Positions 48,836 to 56,978 of a DNA stretch of 56,978 nucleotides are shown piece by piece. Within the stretch, counting starts at the first letter, position 1. Each line of letters starts with the position of its first letter. The notes below the pieces were generated by a model. It did not search any database, was not told the origin of the DNA, and was given only the letters and a program-made list of their open reading frames with translations. The position numbers and the translations under genes are program-made. The stretch covers positions 1 through 56,978 of the forward strand of contig DAIQNV010000012.1 in the NCBI GenBank assembly GCA_036788215.1, in the 5' to 3' direction. This stretch comes from DAIQNV01 sp036788215. GTDB taxonomy: Bacteria > Planctomycetota > Phycisphaerae > Phycisphaerales > UBA1924.

Positions 48836-48966
48836 GGCTGTTCTCGGTCCCCTTCGTCGGTCGGTAGTGTCTGGCGCGGGGCGGATCACGGGTTCGGGGG
48901 CGTTGGCGCGGTGTGGCGGGCGTTCGGGCGACGATGTACCCCTGTGCACGGCACAGGGGGTCTTCG

Positions 48967-50367
48967 ATGGTCGGGACGCGATTGATCTATCGGCACGCGG
49001 ACGAGGGCCCGGCTTCGGTCCCCTTCAGCGAGATCGCGGCGGCGCTGTCGGCGGCGCTCGATATCACCGAGGGGCAGCCCGAGGGGCACGCGGTGCGGTC
49101 GTGCCTGATCGGGATGCGCCTAGCGCGGGAGATCGGGCTGGGCGAGGCGGAGCGGGGGGCGCTCTTCTACGCGCTCCTGCTGAAGGACCTGGGCTGCTCG
49201 AGCAACGCGGCCAAGGTGTGCTATCTCTTCGGGGCGGATGACCGGACGGTGAAGCACGGGTTCAAGTTCACGGACTGGCAGAGCACGCTGAAGTCGCTGC
49301 CCTACATCGTCAAGAATGTTGCGCCCGGGGGCAGCCCGTGGGAGCGCGTGGAGAAGTTTCTGCGGGTCGCGATCGCGGGGACGAAGGGGGCGAAGGAGCT
49401 GGTGCAGATCCGCTGCGAGCGAGGGGCCTACATCGCGCGGGAGCTGGGCCTGCCCACGCTCGCGGTCGAGGCGATCCGCAACCTCGACGAGCACTGGAAC
49501 GGCAAGGGCCACCCCGACGGCGTGCGGAAGCACAACATCCCGCTGCTCGCGCGGATCCTGAGCGTGGCACAGACCGCGGAGGTCTTCGCGACGCGGTACG
49601 GGCTGGCGGCGGCGCTGTCCGTGGTGCGGGATCGTCGGGGGACCTGGTTCGACCCCGATCTCGTGCGGGCGTTCGCGTCGATGGGCGAGGACACTGAATT
49701 TTGGATGCGGGTGATGGTGGGCGACCCGCGCGAGGAACTGGCGGCCTTTGAGCCCCGGGGTTTCGCGCTCCCGATGGACGAGGGCGTGATCGACCGGGTG
49801 TGCCGGGCGTTCGGGCTGGTGGTCGACGCGAAGAGCCCCTGGACCGCGTGCCACTCGCAGGGCGTGGCGGACGTGGCGGCGGGGATCGGCGAGGTGCTGG
49901 GGCTCGGACCCTCGGACATGGTTTCGCTCCGTCGCGCGGGGCTGCTGCACGATATCGGCAAGCTGGGCGTGAGCAACGCGATCCTGGACAAGCCCGGGAA
50001 GCTCACGGACGCGGAGTTCGGCGAGCTGAAGAAGCATCCGCGCTACACGCAGGAGATCCTGTCGCGCTCGGTCTGCTTCGCGCCGATCGTCTCGCTGGCG
50101 GCGAGGCACCACGAGAAGCTCGATGGCTCGGGCTACCACACGGGCCTGACGGCGCGGGACTTGACGCTGCCCGAGCGGATCCTGGGCGTCGCGGACATGT
50201 ACGAAGCCCTCGCGGCCAAGCGTCCCTACCGCAAGGACCTGAGCGAGGGCGAGGTGTTCGAGATCATGGGCAGGCAGGCGGGGACGAAGATCTGCGCGGA
50301 GTCGCTCGAGGCGCTGCGGGTGTTCCTCGATAAGACGGGCTTCGTGCCCTACCTCGTCGCGGCGTGA
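48967..50367 (+). CDS. HD-GYP-like protein with two HD domains
   Basis: The 466-residue soluble protein has an N-terminal half resembling a degenerate HD domain (GHAVRSCLIGMRLA; FYALLLKDLGCSSN; GKGHPDGVRKHNIPLLARIL) and a C-terminal half with a complete one. The latter shows LLHDIGKLGVSNAILDKPG, then HHEKLDGSGYH, then RILGVADMYEALAAKRPYR. The GYP triplet is GYH here. HD-GYP enzymes degrade cyclic di-GMP; whether this one does is uncertain. No sensor or receiver domain is attached. ATG 48967 is behind GGGGG. It converges with the large kinase gene, 22 bp between ends. Confidence 0.82.
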   Translation: MVGTRLIYRHADEGPASVPFSEIAAALSAALDITEGQPEGHAVRSCLIGMRLAREIGLGEAERGALFYALLLKDLGCSSNAAKVCYLFGADDRTVKHGFKFTDWQSTLKSLPYIVKNVAPGGSPWERVEKFLRVAIAGTKGAKELVQIRCERGAYIARELGLPTLAVEAIRNLDEHWNGKGHPDGVRKHNIPLLARILSVAQTAEVFATRYGLAAALSVVRDRRGTWFDPDLVRAFASMGEDTEFWMRVMVGDPREELAAFEPRGFALPMDEGVIDRVCRAFGLVVDAKSPWTACHSQGVADVAAGIGEVLGLGPSDMVSLRRAGLLHDIGKLGVSNAILDKPGKLTDAEFGELKKHPRYTQEILSRSVCFAPIVSLAARHHEKLDGSGYHTGLTARDLTLPERILGVADMYEALAAKRPYRKDLSEGEVFEIMGRQAGTKICAESLEALRVFLDKTGFVPYLVAA

Positions 50368-50389
50368 TCAGGATGTGGTCAGGGCGTGA

Positions 50390-52882
50390 TCAGGGTGCGG
50401 GCGGGGGGCTGCCCGGCGACGACTCGGGTGACGAGTCGGCGAGGCGGGCGAGCAGTTCATCCGTCGCGGTTCGGGCGGGGTCTTCTGCGGGCAGGGCCTC
50501 GGCCCGCCGAGCGGCTTCTTCCGCGAGCGGGCGGGCTTCGGCGGGGTTGTCCCGGTCGAGCAGGTAGCGAGCGAAGAGCGTGCGGGCGGTGACGGGCGCG
50601 GCGGGGTCGCCCCCGGTGGTGCGGTCGGCGTGGTCGATCCAGAGGCGGTGGGCCCGCGGGACATGCTCGTGCGCGTCCAGTCGGGACAGCATGCGCGCGG
50701 TTCGGCCGATGAAGAGGGTGGTGGGTGCCGACGCGGACGCGAGGCTCTCCGCGAGGTCGAAGGCCCGCAGGGCCTGCTCGATCGCGGCCTCGCGTGTGCC
50801 GAAACTCTCGAGCCAGAGCGCGTAGTTCAGCACCCCGAGCACGACGCCGGAGGTGCCGCCGTAGTTGCGTTGTTCCACGACATCGATGAGCTCGGCGAAG
50901 AGCGAGCCCACCTCCTCGTTGCGTCCCATGTTCACGAGCATGATGATGATCGCGTTGAGATTGCCGATGTATTCCTCGTCGATGCGGCCGGCCTCGCGGG
51001 CGGCGTTGATCGCGTCGTAGTAGACCGGGACCGCCTCGCCCGGGTCGCCGAAGCGGTAGAGCAGGGTCGCGAGCTGGCTACGGGCCCGGATCGTCTCGGG
51101 GTGGCGGTTGCCCAGGGTGGCGGCCCGGAGCTCGACGATGCGCCGGGCGATCGGGAGGAGCGCCGGATCGTTTGTGTCGTTCTGCGTGACCTGCTCGAGC
51201 TGCGTCTGCAGCGCCGCGGCGAGCAGCGGCGGGCTCTCGGCGCTGGCGCTCTCGCGGATGCGGACCGCTCGGGCCGCGGCCTCGATCGCCTCCGCGTGGC
51301 GCTGCTGGCCGCCCAGCGTCTCCGCGAGCGCGAGGTAGGTCGTCGCCAAGTTCGGGTGATCGGGGCCCAGGGCCCGCGTCTGACGCTCGAGAGCCGTTCC
51401 GAGCACCTCTTCTGCCCGTTCGAACTCCGCCGCCCGGTTCAGCACGCTGCCCCAGTTGACGAGCAGGTTGCCGGCGCTGGCGTGGTCGTCGCCGAAGAGC
51501 GACTCCGCCCGGGTGACCGCCTCCTCGAGCGAGAGGGCCGAGGCGTCGGACGCGGTGAGCAGCGTGGTCGTGAAATCGGCGATGTTCTTCGAACGCTCCG
51601 CCTCCGCCAGGGCGTTCTGCTCCGCAGCGGCCGCCCGGGCCCGCTCATCGAGGGCCCAGACGAGCCCGACGCTCGTGCCCGCGATACCGAGGACGAGCGC
51701 CAGCGCGATCGCCCCGCCCGCAGCGACCGCGATGCGGTTGCGCCTGGCGAACTTGGCGAGCGTGTACGCGAGCGAGGGGGGCGTGGCGAGCACCGCTTCG
51801 TTGCTCAGGTAGCGCTCGATGTCCGAGGCGAAGGCGGAGGCGCTGTCGTACCGGCGGGCCCGCTCCTTGGCGGCGGCCTTCAGGACGATCCAGTCGAGGT
51901 CACCCTTGATCAGCGAGCCCAGCTTCCTGGGGTCGGCGGAGCGGCGCTGCGCGATCTCCTGCGGGGTGGTGGTCGAGCTGAGCTTGTTGGACGGGCGCTG
52001 GATCTGCGTGTTCTGGATGAGCGTGTGCATCTCCGCCATGCCGGTGGCGCGGAGCCTCTCGACCCCGATCGGCGTCTCGCCGGTCAGGAGCTCGTAGAGC
52101 ATGATGCCCAGCGAGTAGACATCGGCGCGCGTGTCGACATCGAGCCCCGACATCTCCGCCTGCTCGGGGGACATGTACTGGGGAGTGCCGACAAAGGCGC
52201 CGTACTGCGTGAAGAGCGTCTTCTCCGTCAGCCTCTGGTTGGTCGCCTTGGAGACGCCGAAGTCGATGACCTTGGGCACCGGCTTGCCGTCGTGCAGGGT
52301 CACCATGACATTTGAGGGCTTCAGGTCGCGGTGGATGACGCCCTTCTGGTGCGCGTGCTGCACCGCGTGGCAGACGGTCATGAAGAGCTCGAGGCGCTGG
52401 CGGACCGTCAGCGCCTGCTCGTCGCAGTAGCGGGTGATCGGGATCCCCCGGACGAGCTCCATCACGAAGTAGGGCCGCCCGGTGTCCGTCGCCCCGGCGT
52501 CGAGGACGCGGGCGATGTTGGGGTGGTCCATCATCGCGAGGGCCTGGCGCTCCGCCTCGAACCGGGCGATCACCTCCCGTGTGTCCATCCCCAGCTTGAT
52601 GATCTTGAGCGCGACCTGACGGCGGACGGGGTGGGTCTGCTCCGCCATGAAGACGACGCCGAACCCGCCCTCGCCGATCTGCTGGAGCAGCTTGTAGGGC
52701 CCGATCGTCTGCCCGGGGCCCTCCGCGAGGGGCGAGAGGGACGTCGGAGGCGTCGGGGCACCGCCCTCGCGGTGGGGCGAACCGAGGGCCGAGGCGTGCT
52801 CGTCCGTGGGGACAGCGTCCACCGTCGCGTCGTCGGGGTCGAACTCGGTGGGGGTGATGGGGGGCGTTGGGTCTTCGGTCAC
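50390..52882 (-). CDS. Large membrane Ser/Thr protein kinase with TPR domain
   Basis: The 830-residue kinase has an N-terminal Pro/Thr-rich segment. The kinase domain (about 50-350) has GEGGFGVVFMAEQ, ALKIIKLGMD (catalytic Lys), HRDLKPSNVMV and DFGVSK, then MSPEQAEMSG. One membrane helix follows (IALALVLGIAGTSVGLVWAL), then tetratricopeptide-like repeats to the end (LATTYLALAETLGGQQRH; NLNAIIIMLVNMGRNEE). This architecture is abundant in planctomycetes and not otherwise understood. GTG 52882 has TACACT seven bases ahead. Minus strand; the neighbours are unrelated. Confidence 0.93.
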   Translation of the reverse strand: MTEDPTPPITPTEFDPDDATVDAVPTDEHASALGSPHREGGAPTPPTSLSPLAEGPGQTIGPYKLLQQIGEGGFGVVFMAEQTHPVRRQVALKIIKLGMDTREVIARFEAERQALAMMDHPNIARVLDAGATDTGRPYFVMELVRGIPITRYCDEQALTVRQRLELFMTVCHAVQHAHQKGVIHRDLKPSNVMVTLHDGKPVPKVIDFGVSKATNQRLTEKTLFTQYGAFVGTPQYMSPEQAEMSGLDVDTRADVYSLGIMLYELLTGETPIGVERLRATGMAEMHTLIQNTQIQRPSNKLSSTTTPQEIAQRRSADPRKLGSLIKGDLDWIVLKAAAKERARRYDSASAFASDIERYLSNEAVLATPPSLAYTLAKFARRNRIAVAAGGAIALALVLGIAGTSVGLVWALDERARAAAAEQNALAEAERSKNIADFTTTLLTASDASALSLEEAVTRAESLFGDDHASAGNLLVNWGSVLNRAAEFERAEEVLGTALERQTRALGPDHPNLATTYLALAETLGGQQRHAEAIEAAARAVRIRESASAESPPLLAAALQTQLEQVTQNDTNDPALLPIARRIVELRAATLGNRHPETIRARSQLATLLYRFGDPGEAVPVYYDAINAAREAGRIDEEYIGNLNAIIIMLVNMGRNEEVGSLFAELIDVVEQRNYGGTSGVVLGVLNYALWLESFGTREAAIEQALRAFDLAESLASASAPTTLFIGRTARMLSRLDAHEHVPRAHRLWIDHADRTTGGDPAAPVTARTLFARYLLDRDNPAEARPLAEEAARRAEALPAEDPARTATDELLARLADSSPESSPGSPPPAP

Positions 52883-52889
52883 GCGCGCG

Positions 52890-52895
52890 AGTGTA
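52890..52895 (-). promoter_or_regulatory. -10-like TACACT for kinase
   Basis: On the minus strand TACACT ends seven bases before GTG 52882. Confidence 0.45.
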
Positions 52896-52946
52896 GCGGG
52901 AGTGAGGGTAAACCCGGAGGGCCGGGCCTCAGGAGCTCAGGGGGCC

Positions 52947-53675
52947 TCAGGCCTTCATCAGTTCCTCGAAACTGAAGCAGAAGCTCGCGATGTTCACGCA
53001 CAGGCGGTCGGCCAGGCGGGCGAAGCCCGAGTAGTGCTCGTCGCACTGCTTGCTGAGCGTGTCGCGGTCGACGCCGGCGCCCTCGAACATCTCCTTGTTG
53101 CGGTCGAAGAAGCCGTCGATTTCCTTGCGGTCGGGCTCGAAGTGGTACTGGAAGGCGTAGGTACGGATGCCGGCGCAGAAGGCCTGCACCTTGCACTGGG
53201 CGCTCGAGGCGAGCAGCGTCGCGCCGGGGGGGAGCTTGGTCACTTCCTGCCCGTGGCTCTGGAATTGCTGGCTGGTCCAGCGGACGCCCGCGAGGATGCG
53301 GTCGATCTGCCCCGGGCCCACGATGTCCACCTTGGTGAAGCCGACCTCGGGCTTGGCCATCGGCGCCACCTCGCCCCCGAGGGCCCTGGCGATCACCTGC
53401 GCCCCCAAGCAGATGCCCAGGACCGGGATCTGCGCCTCGTGGGCCCGGCGGACGAAGTCGATCTCCCGGTCGAGCCAGGCCAGCCCGTCGGTCACGTTCT
53501 GGCGCCCGCCCAGAACGAGGACGCCCTGCACGTTGTCGAGGTCCGGCGGGATCGCCGCTTCCGCGTGGAGGTCGGGGCGGCGGAAGTCGAGCCGGAACCC
53601 GTGGTCGCGGAGGGTGAGCCCGAGCCGGCCGGCGTTCTGGGCGTCCGAGTGCTGGAAGACGACGATTCGTGCCAT
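52947..53675 (-). CDS. Class I glutamine amidotransferase (GuaA-like GATase)
   Basis: The 242-residue stand-alone triad-type amidotransferase has LVLGGRQNVTDGLAWLDREI, the nucleophile elbow VLGICLGAQVIARALGG (Cys near residue 94) and YHFEPDRKE, where His and Glu complete the triad. It resembles the GMP-synthase-type proteins that hydrolyse glutamine or gamma-glutamyl compounds. No synthase partner is present. TACCAT lies six bases before ATG 53675. Confidence 0.88.
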   Translation of the reverse strand: MARIVVFQHSDAQNAGRLGLTLRDHGFRLDFRRPDLHAEAAIPPDLDNVQGVLVLGGRQNVTDGLAWLDREIDFVRRAHEAQIPVLGICLGAQVIARALGGEVAPMAKPEVGFTKVDIVGPGQIDRILAGVRWTSQQFQSHGQEVTKLPPGATLLASSAQCKVQAFCAGIRTYAFQYHFEPDRKEIDGFFDRNKEMFEGAGVDRDTLSKQCDEHYSGFARLADRLCVNIASFCFSFEELMKA

Positions 53676-53681
53676 GGGGCG

Positions 53682-53687
53682 ATGGTA
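53682..53687 (-). promoter_or_regulatory. -10-like TACCAT
   Basis: On the minus strand TACCAT ends six bases before ATG 53675. Confidence 0.45.
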
Positions 53688-53723
53688 GCGGGGGAGGGGG
53701 CGGCGCGGGTCCGCCCGGCGGGC

Positions 53724-54383
53724 TCAGGCGTGGGCGGTCATGACGATCAGGGCATCGTGGCCCCGCAGGTAGTCCTGGCGGAAGCGGACCGACGGGGTCC
53801 GCTCCAGGGCCCAGTCCAGGAGGGCCAGCGTGTCGAACCGCTTCGCCGGGCCCGTCGGTTTCGGGCGGGGGCGGTGGTGGCGGTCGGAGAGGAAGTTGAA
53901 GGCGAGCTGGCGGGGACGGTCGGCGGGGGCGATCTTCAGGGCCGCCCAGGCCCGCTCCAGCACGACGACCGCGTCGGTCTGCTCAAAGGTGTTCAGTGAG
54001 CCCGAGAAGACCAAGGCGGTGGTGCCTTCCTGTGTCACGAGGTGCTCGAAGAGGGTCCCGTCCTGCCCGAAGTCCGCGTGCAGGTAGCGCCGTTCGATCG
54101 GGCCGTTCGCCCGGGCGGAGGCCTCCTCGAGCAGCTCGGGGAGCGCATCGACGCCCAGGTAGAGCGCCGGGCGGGCGTCGCCGGTCCGCTCCTCCAGCCT
54201 TTCCGCGAGGTCGCCCAGCCCGCAGCCGATGTCGGCGATGATGGCGTCCTTGGTGTCCAGCGCCTCGATGATCGCGTCGAAGCGTGCGAGCTGCCCGTCC
54301 GGGCTGTTCCACAGGAGGGACTCGAAACGCGGGCCGAAACGGGTCACCGCGTCGCGATAGGGCTGGGTTGGGTCGGTCGCCAT
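53724..54383 (-). CDS. Class I SAM-dependent methyltransferase
   Basis: The 219-residue protein has motif I IADIGCGLGDLAERL and the acidic strand LYLGVDALPELLE, then HLVTQEGTTALVFSGSLNTF and a C-terminal beta hairpin (SVRFRQDYLRGHDALIVM). This is the usual Rossmann-like methyltransferase fold; the acceptor is unknown. TACCCT lies six bases before ATG 54383. It is divergent from the DinB gene, with 32 bases between start codons. Confidence 0.82.
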   Translation of the reverse strand: MATDPTQPYRDAVTRFGPRFESLLWNSPDGQLARFDAIIEALDTKDAIIADIGCGLGDLAERLEERTGDARPALYLGVDALPELLEEASARANGPIERRYLHADFGQDGTLFEHLVTQEGTTALVFSGSLNTFEQTDAVVVLERAWAALKIAPADRPRQLAFNFLSDRHHRPRPKPTGPAKRFDTLALLDWALERTPSVRFRQDYLRGHDALIVMTAHA

Positions 54384-54389
54384 GGCGGG

Positions 54390-54395
54390 AGGGTA
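54390..54395 (-). promoter_or_regulatory. -10-like TACCCT
   Basis: On the minus strand TACCCT ends six bases before ATG 54383, back to back with the plus-strand TACCAT at 54404. Confidence 0.45.
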
Positions 54396-54403
54396 GTCGG
54401 GAA

Positions 54404-54409
54404 TACCAT
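54404..54409 (+). promoter_or_regulatory. -10-like TACCAT
   Basis: TACCAT ends six bases before ATG 54416. Confidence 0.45.
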
Positions 54410-54415
54410 CGGCCC

Positions 54416-54952
54416 ATGCACGACCCGGCCTCGCTCGCACACGCGGTTCGCCTCTCCGAGACGCTCTTCCTCCGGTTCCTCGCCGGTTTCGACGACACCA
54501 ACCGCACGGCACAGGCCCCCGGGCTGCCCAACCACCTCTCGTGGACGCTGGGCCACTGCGCGCTGACCATGCACCGGGCGGCGGATGTTGTCGAGGGCTT
54601 CATCGAGCCCCAGGTGCTGCCCACCGGTGACTGGATCGCGGGCGATGGCTCCGCCGGCGACCCCGGGAGGTACGACACCGAATCGGTCTGCGTGGGCTCC
54701 GTCCCCACGCCCGAGGCGAAGCGCTACCCCAGGCTCGCCCGGGCCCGGGATATCTTCCACGCCGGCGTCGAACGCCTCGCGACGACCGCCTCGAGCGCCA
54801 GCCCACAGACGCTCGCCCGCGAGATCCGCTGGGGCAAGGCTGAACTGGCCGCGGGCGATCTCGTCCTGCGGGTCGCGTTCCACAACGGGCTGCACGCGGG
54901 CCAGCTGGTCGACCTGCGACGGGCCCTGGGGCTGGGCCGGGCCATTCCCTGA
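54416..54952 (+). CDS. DinB-family four-helix protein
   Basis: The 178-residue protein has the DinB/YfiT four-helix-bundle pattern: LSETLFLRFLAGFDD, LPNHLSWTLGHCALTMHRAA (first metal His), and VAFHNGLHAGQLVDLRRALG with two more His ligands. These are metal-binding thiol-dependent enzymes or stress proteins. ATG 54416 follows TACCAT by six bases. The DUF72 gene begins eight bases after its stop, so the two form an operon. Confidence 0.85.
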   Translation: MHDPASLAHAVRLSETLFLRFLAGFDDTNRTAQAPGLPNHLSWTLGHCALTMHRAADVVEGFIEPQVLPTGDWIAGDGSAGDPGRYDTESVCVGSVPTPEAKRYPRLARARDIFHAGVERLATTASSASPQTLAREIRWGKAELAAGDLVLRVAFHNGLHAGQLVDLRRALGLGRAIP

Positions 54953-54959
54953 TGATCCC

Positions 54960-56024
54960 ATGACCGACACCGGCGCCCAACTCGGCCTCTTCGGTCAGCC
55001 CGCTGCCCAGGGGCGGGAGACGCCGGTCGAGCCCGCGCCCGTCGACAGGGCGGTCGCTGATCTCGCACAGCGCCTGCCCGCGTCCGTCCGCCTGGGCACC
55101 TCGAGCTGGTCGTTCCCGGGGTGGACCGGCCTGGTCTGGGCGTCGGATGCGTCCGAAGCGGTCCTCGCGAAGCGTGGCCTCGCGGCGTACGCGTCGCACC
55201 CGCTCCTCCGCAGCGTGGGGCTCGATCGCGCGTTCTATCGGCCGCCGACGATCGACACCTACCGAGACCTCGCGAGCCAGACGCCCGTGGGCTTCCGCTT
55301 TCTTGTGAAGGCCTGGCAGGGCCTGACCCGCCCCGACGCGGATGAACGGGGGCGCACGCAGGGCCCGACGGCGCCGCTCGCGGCTGATGGCGTGCCCAAC
55401 CCCTCCTTTCTGGATGCCGCGGAAGCGGAGGACCGCGTGATCGCCCCCTCCGTTCTGGGCCTGCGCGACCGCATGGGCCCGCTCGTCTTTCAGTTCCCAC
55501 CGCTCGACCTCACCCGTTCCGGGCTGGAGCCCACGCGGCTTCTCGCCCGGCTCGGGGAGTTCCTCGCGCGCCTGCCCCGCGGTGAGCGGGCCCCGATCTA
55601 CGCGGTCGAGTTCCGGAATCGGCAATTCTTCGAGCCGAGGTGGGCAGCAGCACTCGCAACCACGCTGCGCGATCATCGCGTCGCGCTGGGCTTCGCCCAC
55701 CATCCCTCGCTACCGAGCATCGAGGATCAACGCCGGGCGATGGAGGACGCGGGGTGGCCGGTCGAGCGTCAGCCGGCGCTGGTGTGCCGCTGGCTGCTGG
55801 GTCACGGGCTGGGTTACGACGAGGCGAAGCAGCGATATGCCCCGTTCCGGGCTCTGCGAGATCCCGATACGGGGACGCGCCGTCAGATCGCGTCGCTCGT
55901 GCATGCGGGCATCGTCGCGGGCGTGGATGGCTGGGTCATCGCGAACAACAAGGCGGAGGGCTCGGCGCCGCTCACCGTTGTGGAACTGGCCCGCGAAATC
56001 GGATGCACCGACCGCGATAAATGA
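54960..56024 (+). CDS. DUF72 (YecE-like) TIM-barrel protein
   Basis: The 354-residue product begins LRLGTSSWSFPGWTGLVW-like at about residue 45 (VRLGTSSWSFPG), the DUF72 signature. It continues with LDRAFYRPPTIDTYRDLA, FRFLVKAWQGLTRP, LVFQFPPLD, IYAVEFRNRQFF and GWVIANNKAEGSAPLT. The function of DUF72 proteins is not established. It carries a 40-residue N-terminal extension. The gene starts at ATG 54960, eight bases after the DinB stop. Confidence 0.88.
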   Translation: MTDTGAQLGLFGQPAAQGRETPVEPAPVDRAVADLAQRLPASVRLGTSSWSFPGWTGLVWASDASEAVLAKRGLAAYASHPLLRSVGLDRAFYRPPTIDTYRDLASQTPVGFRFLVKAWQGLTRPDADERGRTQGPTAPLAADGVPNPSFLDAAEAEDRVIAPSVLGLRDRMGPLVFQFPPLDLTRSGLEPTRLLARLGEFLARLPRGERAPIYAVEFRNRQFFEPRWAAALATTLRDHRVALGFAHHPSLPSIEDQRRAMEDAGWPVERQPALVCRWLLGHGLGYDEAKQRYAPFRALRDPDTGTRRQIASLVHAGIVAGVDGWVIANNKAEGSAPLTVVELAREIGCTDRDK

Positions 56025-56248
56025 ATCGCACTTCATCCCCGCTTCACGTTCCATGAATCCCCCGGCCCGACAGTTCCCACATCGACGCGGGCAATGGCGT
56101 CGGGACCACGAGTCGCGGAGGAGCGGCGAAGGGACGTGGGGCGATGTGGAGGAGACATCGCCCCGCATTACGAGATCGGCGTCCGTCGCGAGAGCGCCCC
56201 CCAGCGCGAGCTGCATTCACGCGGCTCGCTCGCCACGACGGACACCGT

Positions 56249-56290
56249 GCGAGCCCGGCGCAGCCCCCCGCGCCGGGCTCGCCTCGTTTT
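56249..56290 (+). terminator. Terminator-like hairpin
   Basis: 13-bp perfect stem GCGAGCCCGGCGC / GCGCCGGGCTCGC with loop AGCCCCCC, followed by CTCGTTTT. Confidence 0.65.
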
Positions 56291-56355
56291 GGAGACAGCC
56301 CGGAAGCATGACCCGTGCTTCACCGGGCGTTCAGCGTAGCGTCACGCGGCGCCGG

Positions 56356-56361
56356 CACAAT
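56356..56361 (+). promoter_or_regulatory. -10-like CACAAT
   Basis: CACAAT ends five bases before ATG 56367, as in the serA gene. Confidence 0.4.
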
Positions 56362-56366
56362 CGGGT

Positions 56367-56948
56367 ATGACTGATCGCAATCTCAACGGCAAGACCATCG
56401 CTGTCCTCGCGACCGATGGTTTCGAGCAATCCGAACTCACCGAGCCCGTCGACCAGCTCCGCGCCATGGGCGCCGAGGTTCACATCATCGGGCCCGACAA
56501 CACCCTCGACCATGGCTCCATCCGGGGCTGGGACCACACCGACTGGGGCAAGTCGATCAAGCTCGACAAGCAGATCGCCGAGGCCAAGGCCGGCGACTAC
56601 GACGCGCTCGTGCTGCCCGGGGGCGTCATGAATCCCGACACCCTGCGCGTGCGCGAGGACGCGACCACCCTCGTCCGCGCGTTCTTCAAGGCGGGCAAGC
56701 CCGTCGCCGCGATCTGCCACGGGCCCCAGATCCTGATCGACTGCGGCGTCGTCGAGGGGCGCGAGATGACGAGCTACCCCTCGATCAAGAACGACCTGAA
56801 AAACGCCGGCGCCCGCTGGGTCGACCAGGAGGTCGTCGTCGACCAGGGCCTGGTCACGAGCCGCACGCCGGACGACCTGCCCGCCTTCATCGACAAGATC
56901 GCGGAGGAAGTCCTCGAGGGCGTGCACGCGGGGCAGAAGACCGCCTGA
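56367..56948 (+). CDS. DJ-1/PfpI family protein
   Basis: The 193-residue member of the DJ-1/PfpI superfamily has KTIAVLATDGFEQSELTEP as first strand with the family Glu, YDALVLPGGVMNPDTLR, and the nucleophile elbow VAAICHGPQILIDCG with Cys near residue 113 and His next. VTSRTPDDLPAFIDKIAEEV closes it. Members act as glyoxalases, chaperones or deglycases; which one applies here is not clear. Length is typical. CACAAT lies five bases before ATG 56367. Confidence 0.92.
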   Translation: MTDRNLNGKTIAVLATDGFEQSELTEPVDQLRAMGAEVHIIGPDNTLDHGSIRGWDHTDWGKSIKLDKQIAEAKAGDYDALVLPGGVMNPDTLRVREDATTLVRAFFKAGKPVAAICHGPQILIDCGVVEGREMTSYPSIKNDLKNAGARWVDQEVVVDQGLVTSRTPDDLPAFIDKIAEEVLEGVHAGQKTA

Positions 56949-56978
56949 CGGGCAACCGGACGCCTCATTCTGCCGCCG

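Larger units (their letters stand above)
56025..56366. ncRNA. Structured intergenic region, possible small RNA
   Basis: No gene is seen. Successive stems: GGGGCGATGT / ACATCGCCCC (56138-56164), a longer imperfect pairing of GGCGTCCGTCGCGAGAGCG (about 56178-56196) with the region 56222-56246, and the terminator-like hairpin at 56249-56282. A 5' end and promoter could not be fixed. It does not show signature segments of tmRNA, SRP RNA or RNase P RNA. Confidence 0.3.

Overview
The window is very GC-rich DNA from a bacterium that I place in the Planctomycetota, most likely class Phycisphaerae. Supporting this are a C-terminal GC-type dockerin (gene 4452-5270), secreted proteins ending in a P-x-P hydrophobic helix plus RRRR tail (46644-47216, 47518-48180), membrane proteins with an N-terminal zinc ribbon, a Ser/Thr kinase with a membrane helix and TPR tail, the futalosine menaquinone enzyme MqnE, and abundant intergenic palindromes. 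Two blocks of exactly 100 N (17774-17873, 44010-44109) are scaffold gaps and each interrupts a gene. The sequence is therefore a draft genome or metagenome bin. No rRNA, tRNA, CRISPR array, integrase or transposase was seen.

Layout. 1-6.1 kb: 3'-truncated mqnE, a NERD/zinc-ribbon protein, a four-gene minus-strand operon (conserved protein, truncated haemoglobin, Cys-rich mini-protein, WrbA-like flavoprotein), a dockerin protein and a DUF445 membrane protein. 6.3-10.4 kb: type II secretion/pilus genes gspD-gspE. 10.5-15.8 kb: a BtuF-like binding protein, then a two-gene locus (11681-14345) whose first product carries about a dozen imperfect S-x-x-W-P-x-N-H repeats behind N-terminal dockerin-like calcium loops and whose second product carries one copy of the same motif at its C-terminus, then a GH5 glycosidase. 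16-25.8 kb: orphan antitoxins, an LCAT-like lipase, RNase R, a YciE/stress-protein cluster, an NDUFA9-like SDR, an orphan haem/iron-type ABC ATPase. 25.8-36.3 kb: lipoproteins, a dehydrogenase, SerA, UppP, RNA methyltransferases and a cluster of thioredoxin-fold proteins. 36.5-43.7 kb: amidase, kinase, phosphoesterase, GlyA, GdhA. 43.9-57 kb: AtoE, lipoprotein hydrolase, two surface-sorted proteins, HD-GYP protein, large kinase, small enzymes, and a DJ-1/PfpI protein.

Two kinds of translation start are visible. Many genes have a clear Shine-Dalgarno. At least 18 others have no Shine-Dalgarno but a -10-like hexamer (TANNNT or CACAAT) 5-7 bases before the start codon, which suggests leaderless mRNAs. 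Simple purine-rich repeats directly follow several stop codons, and several families of small palindromes occupy the intergenic spaces.

The most promising undescribed system is the WPxNH-repeat locus at 11681-14345. The thioredoxin-fold cluster at 32788-35492, with an in-frame TAG separating two domains, is second.
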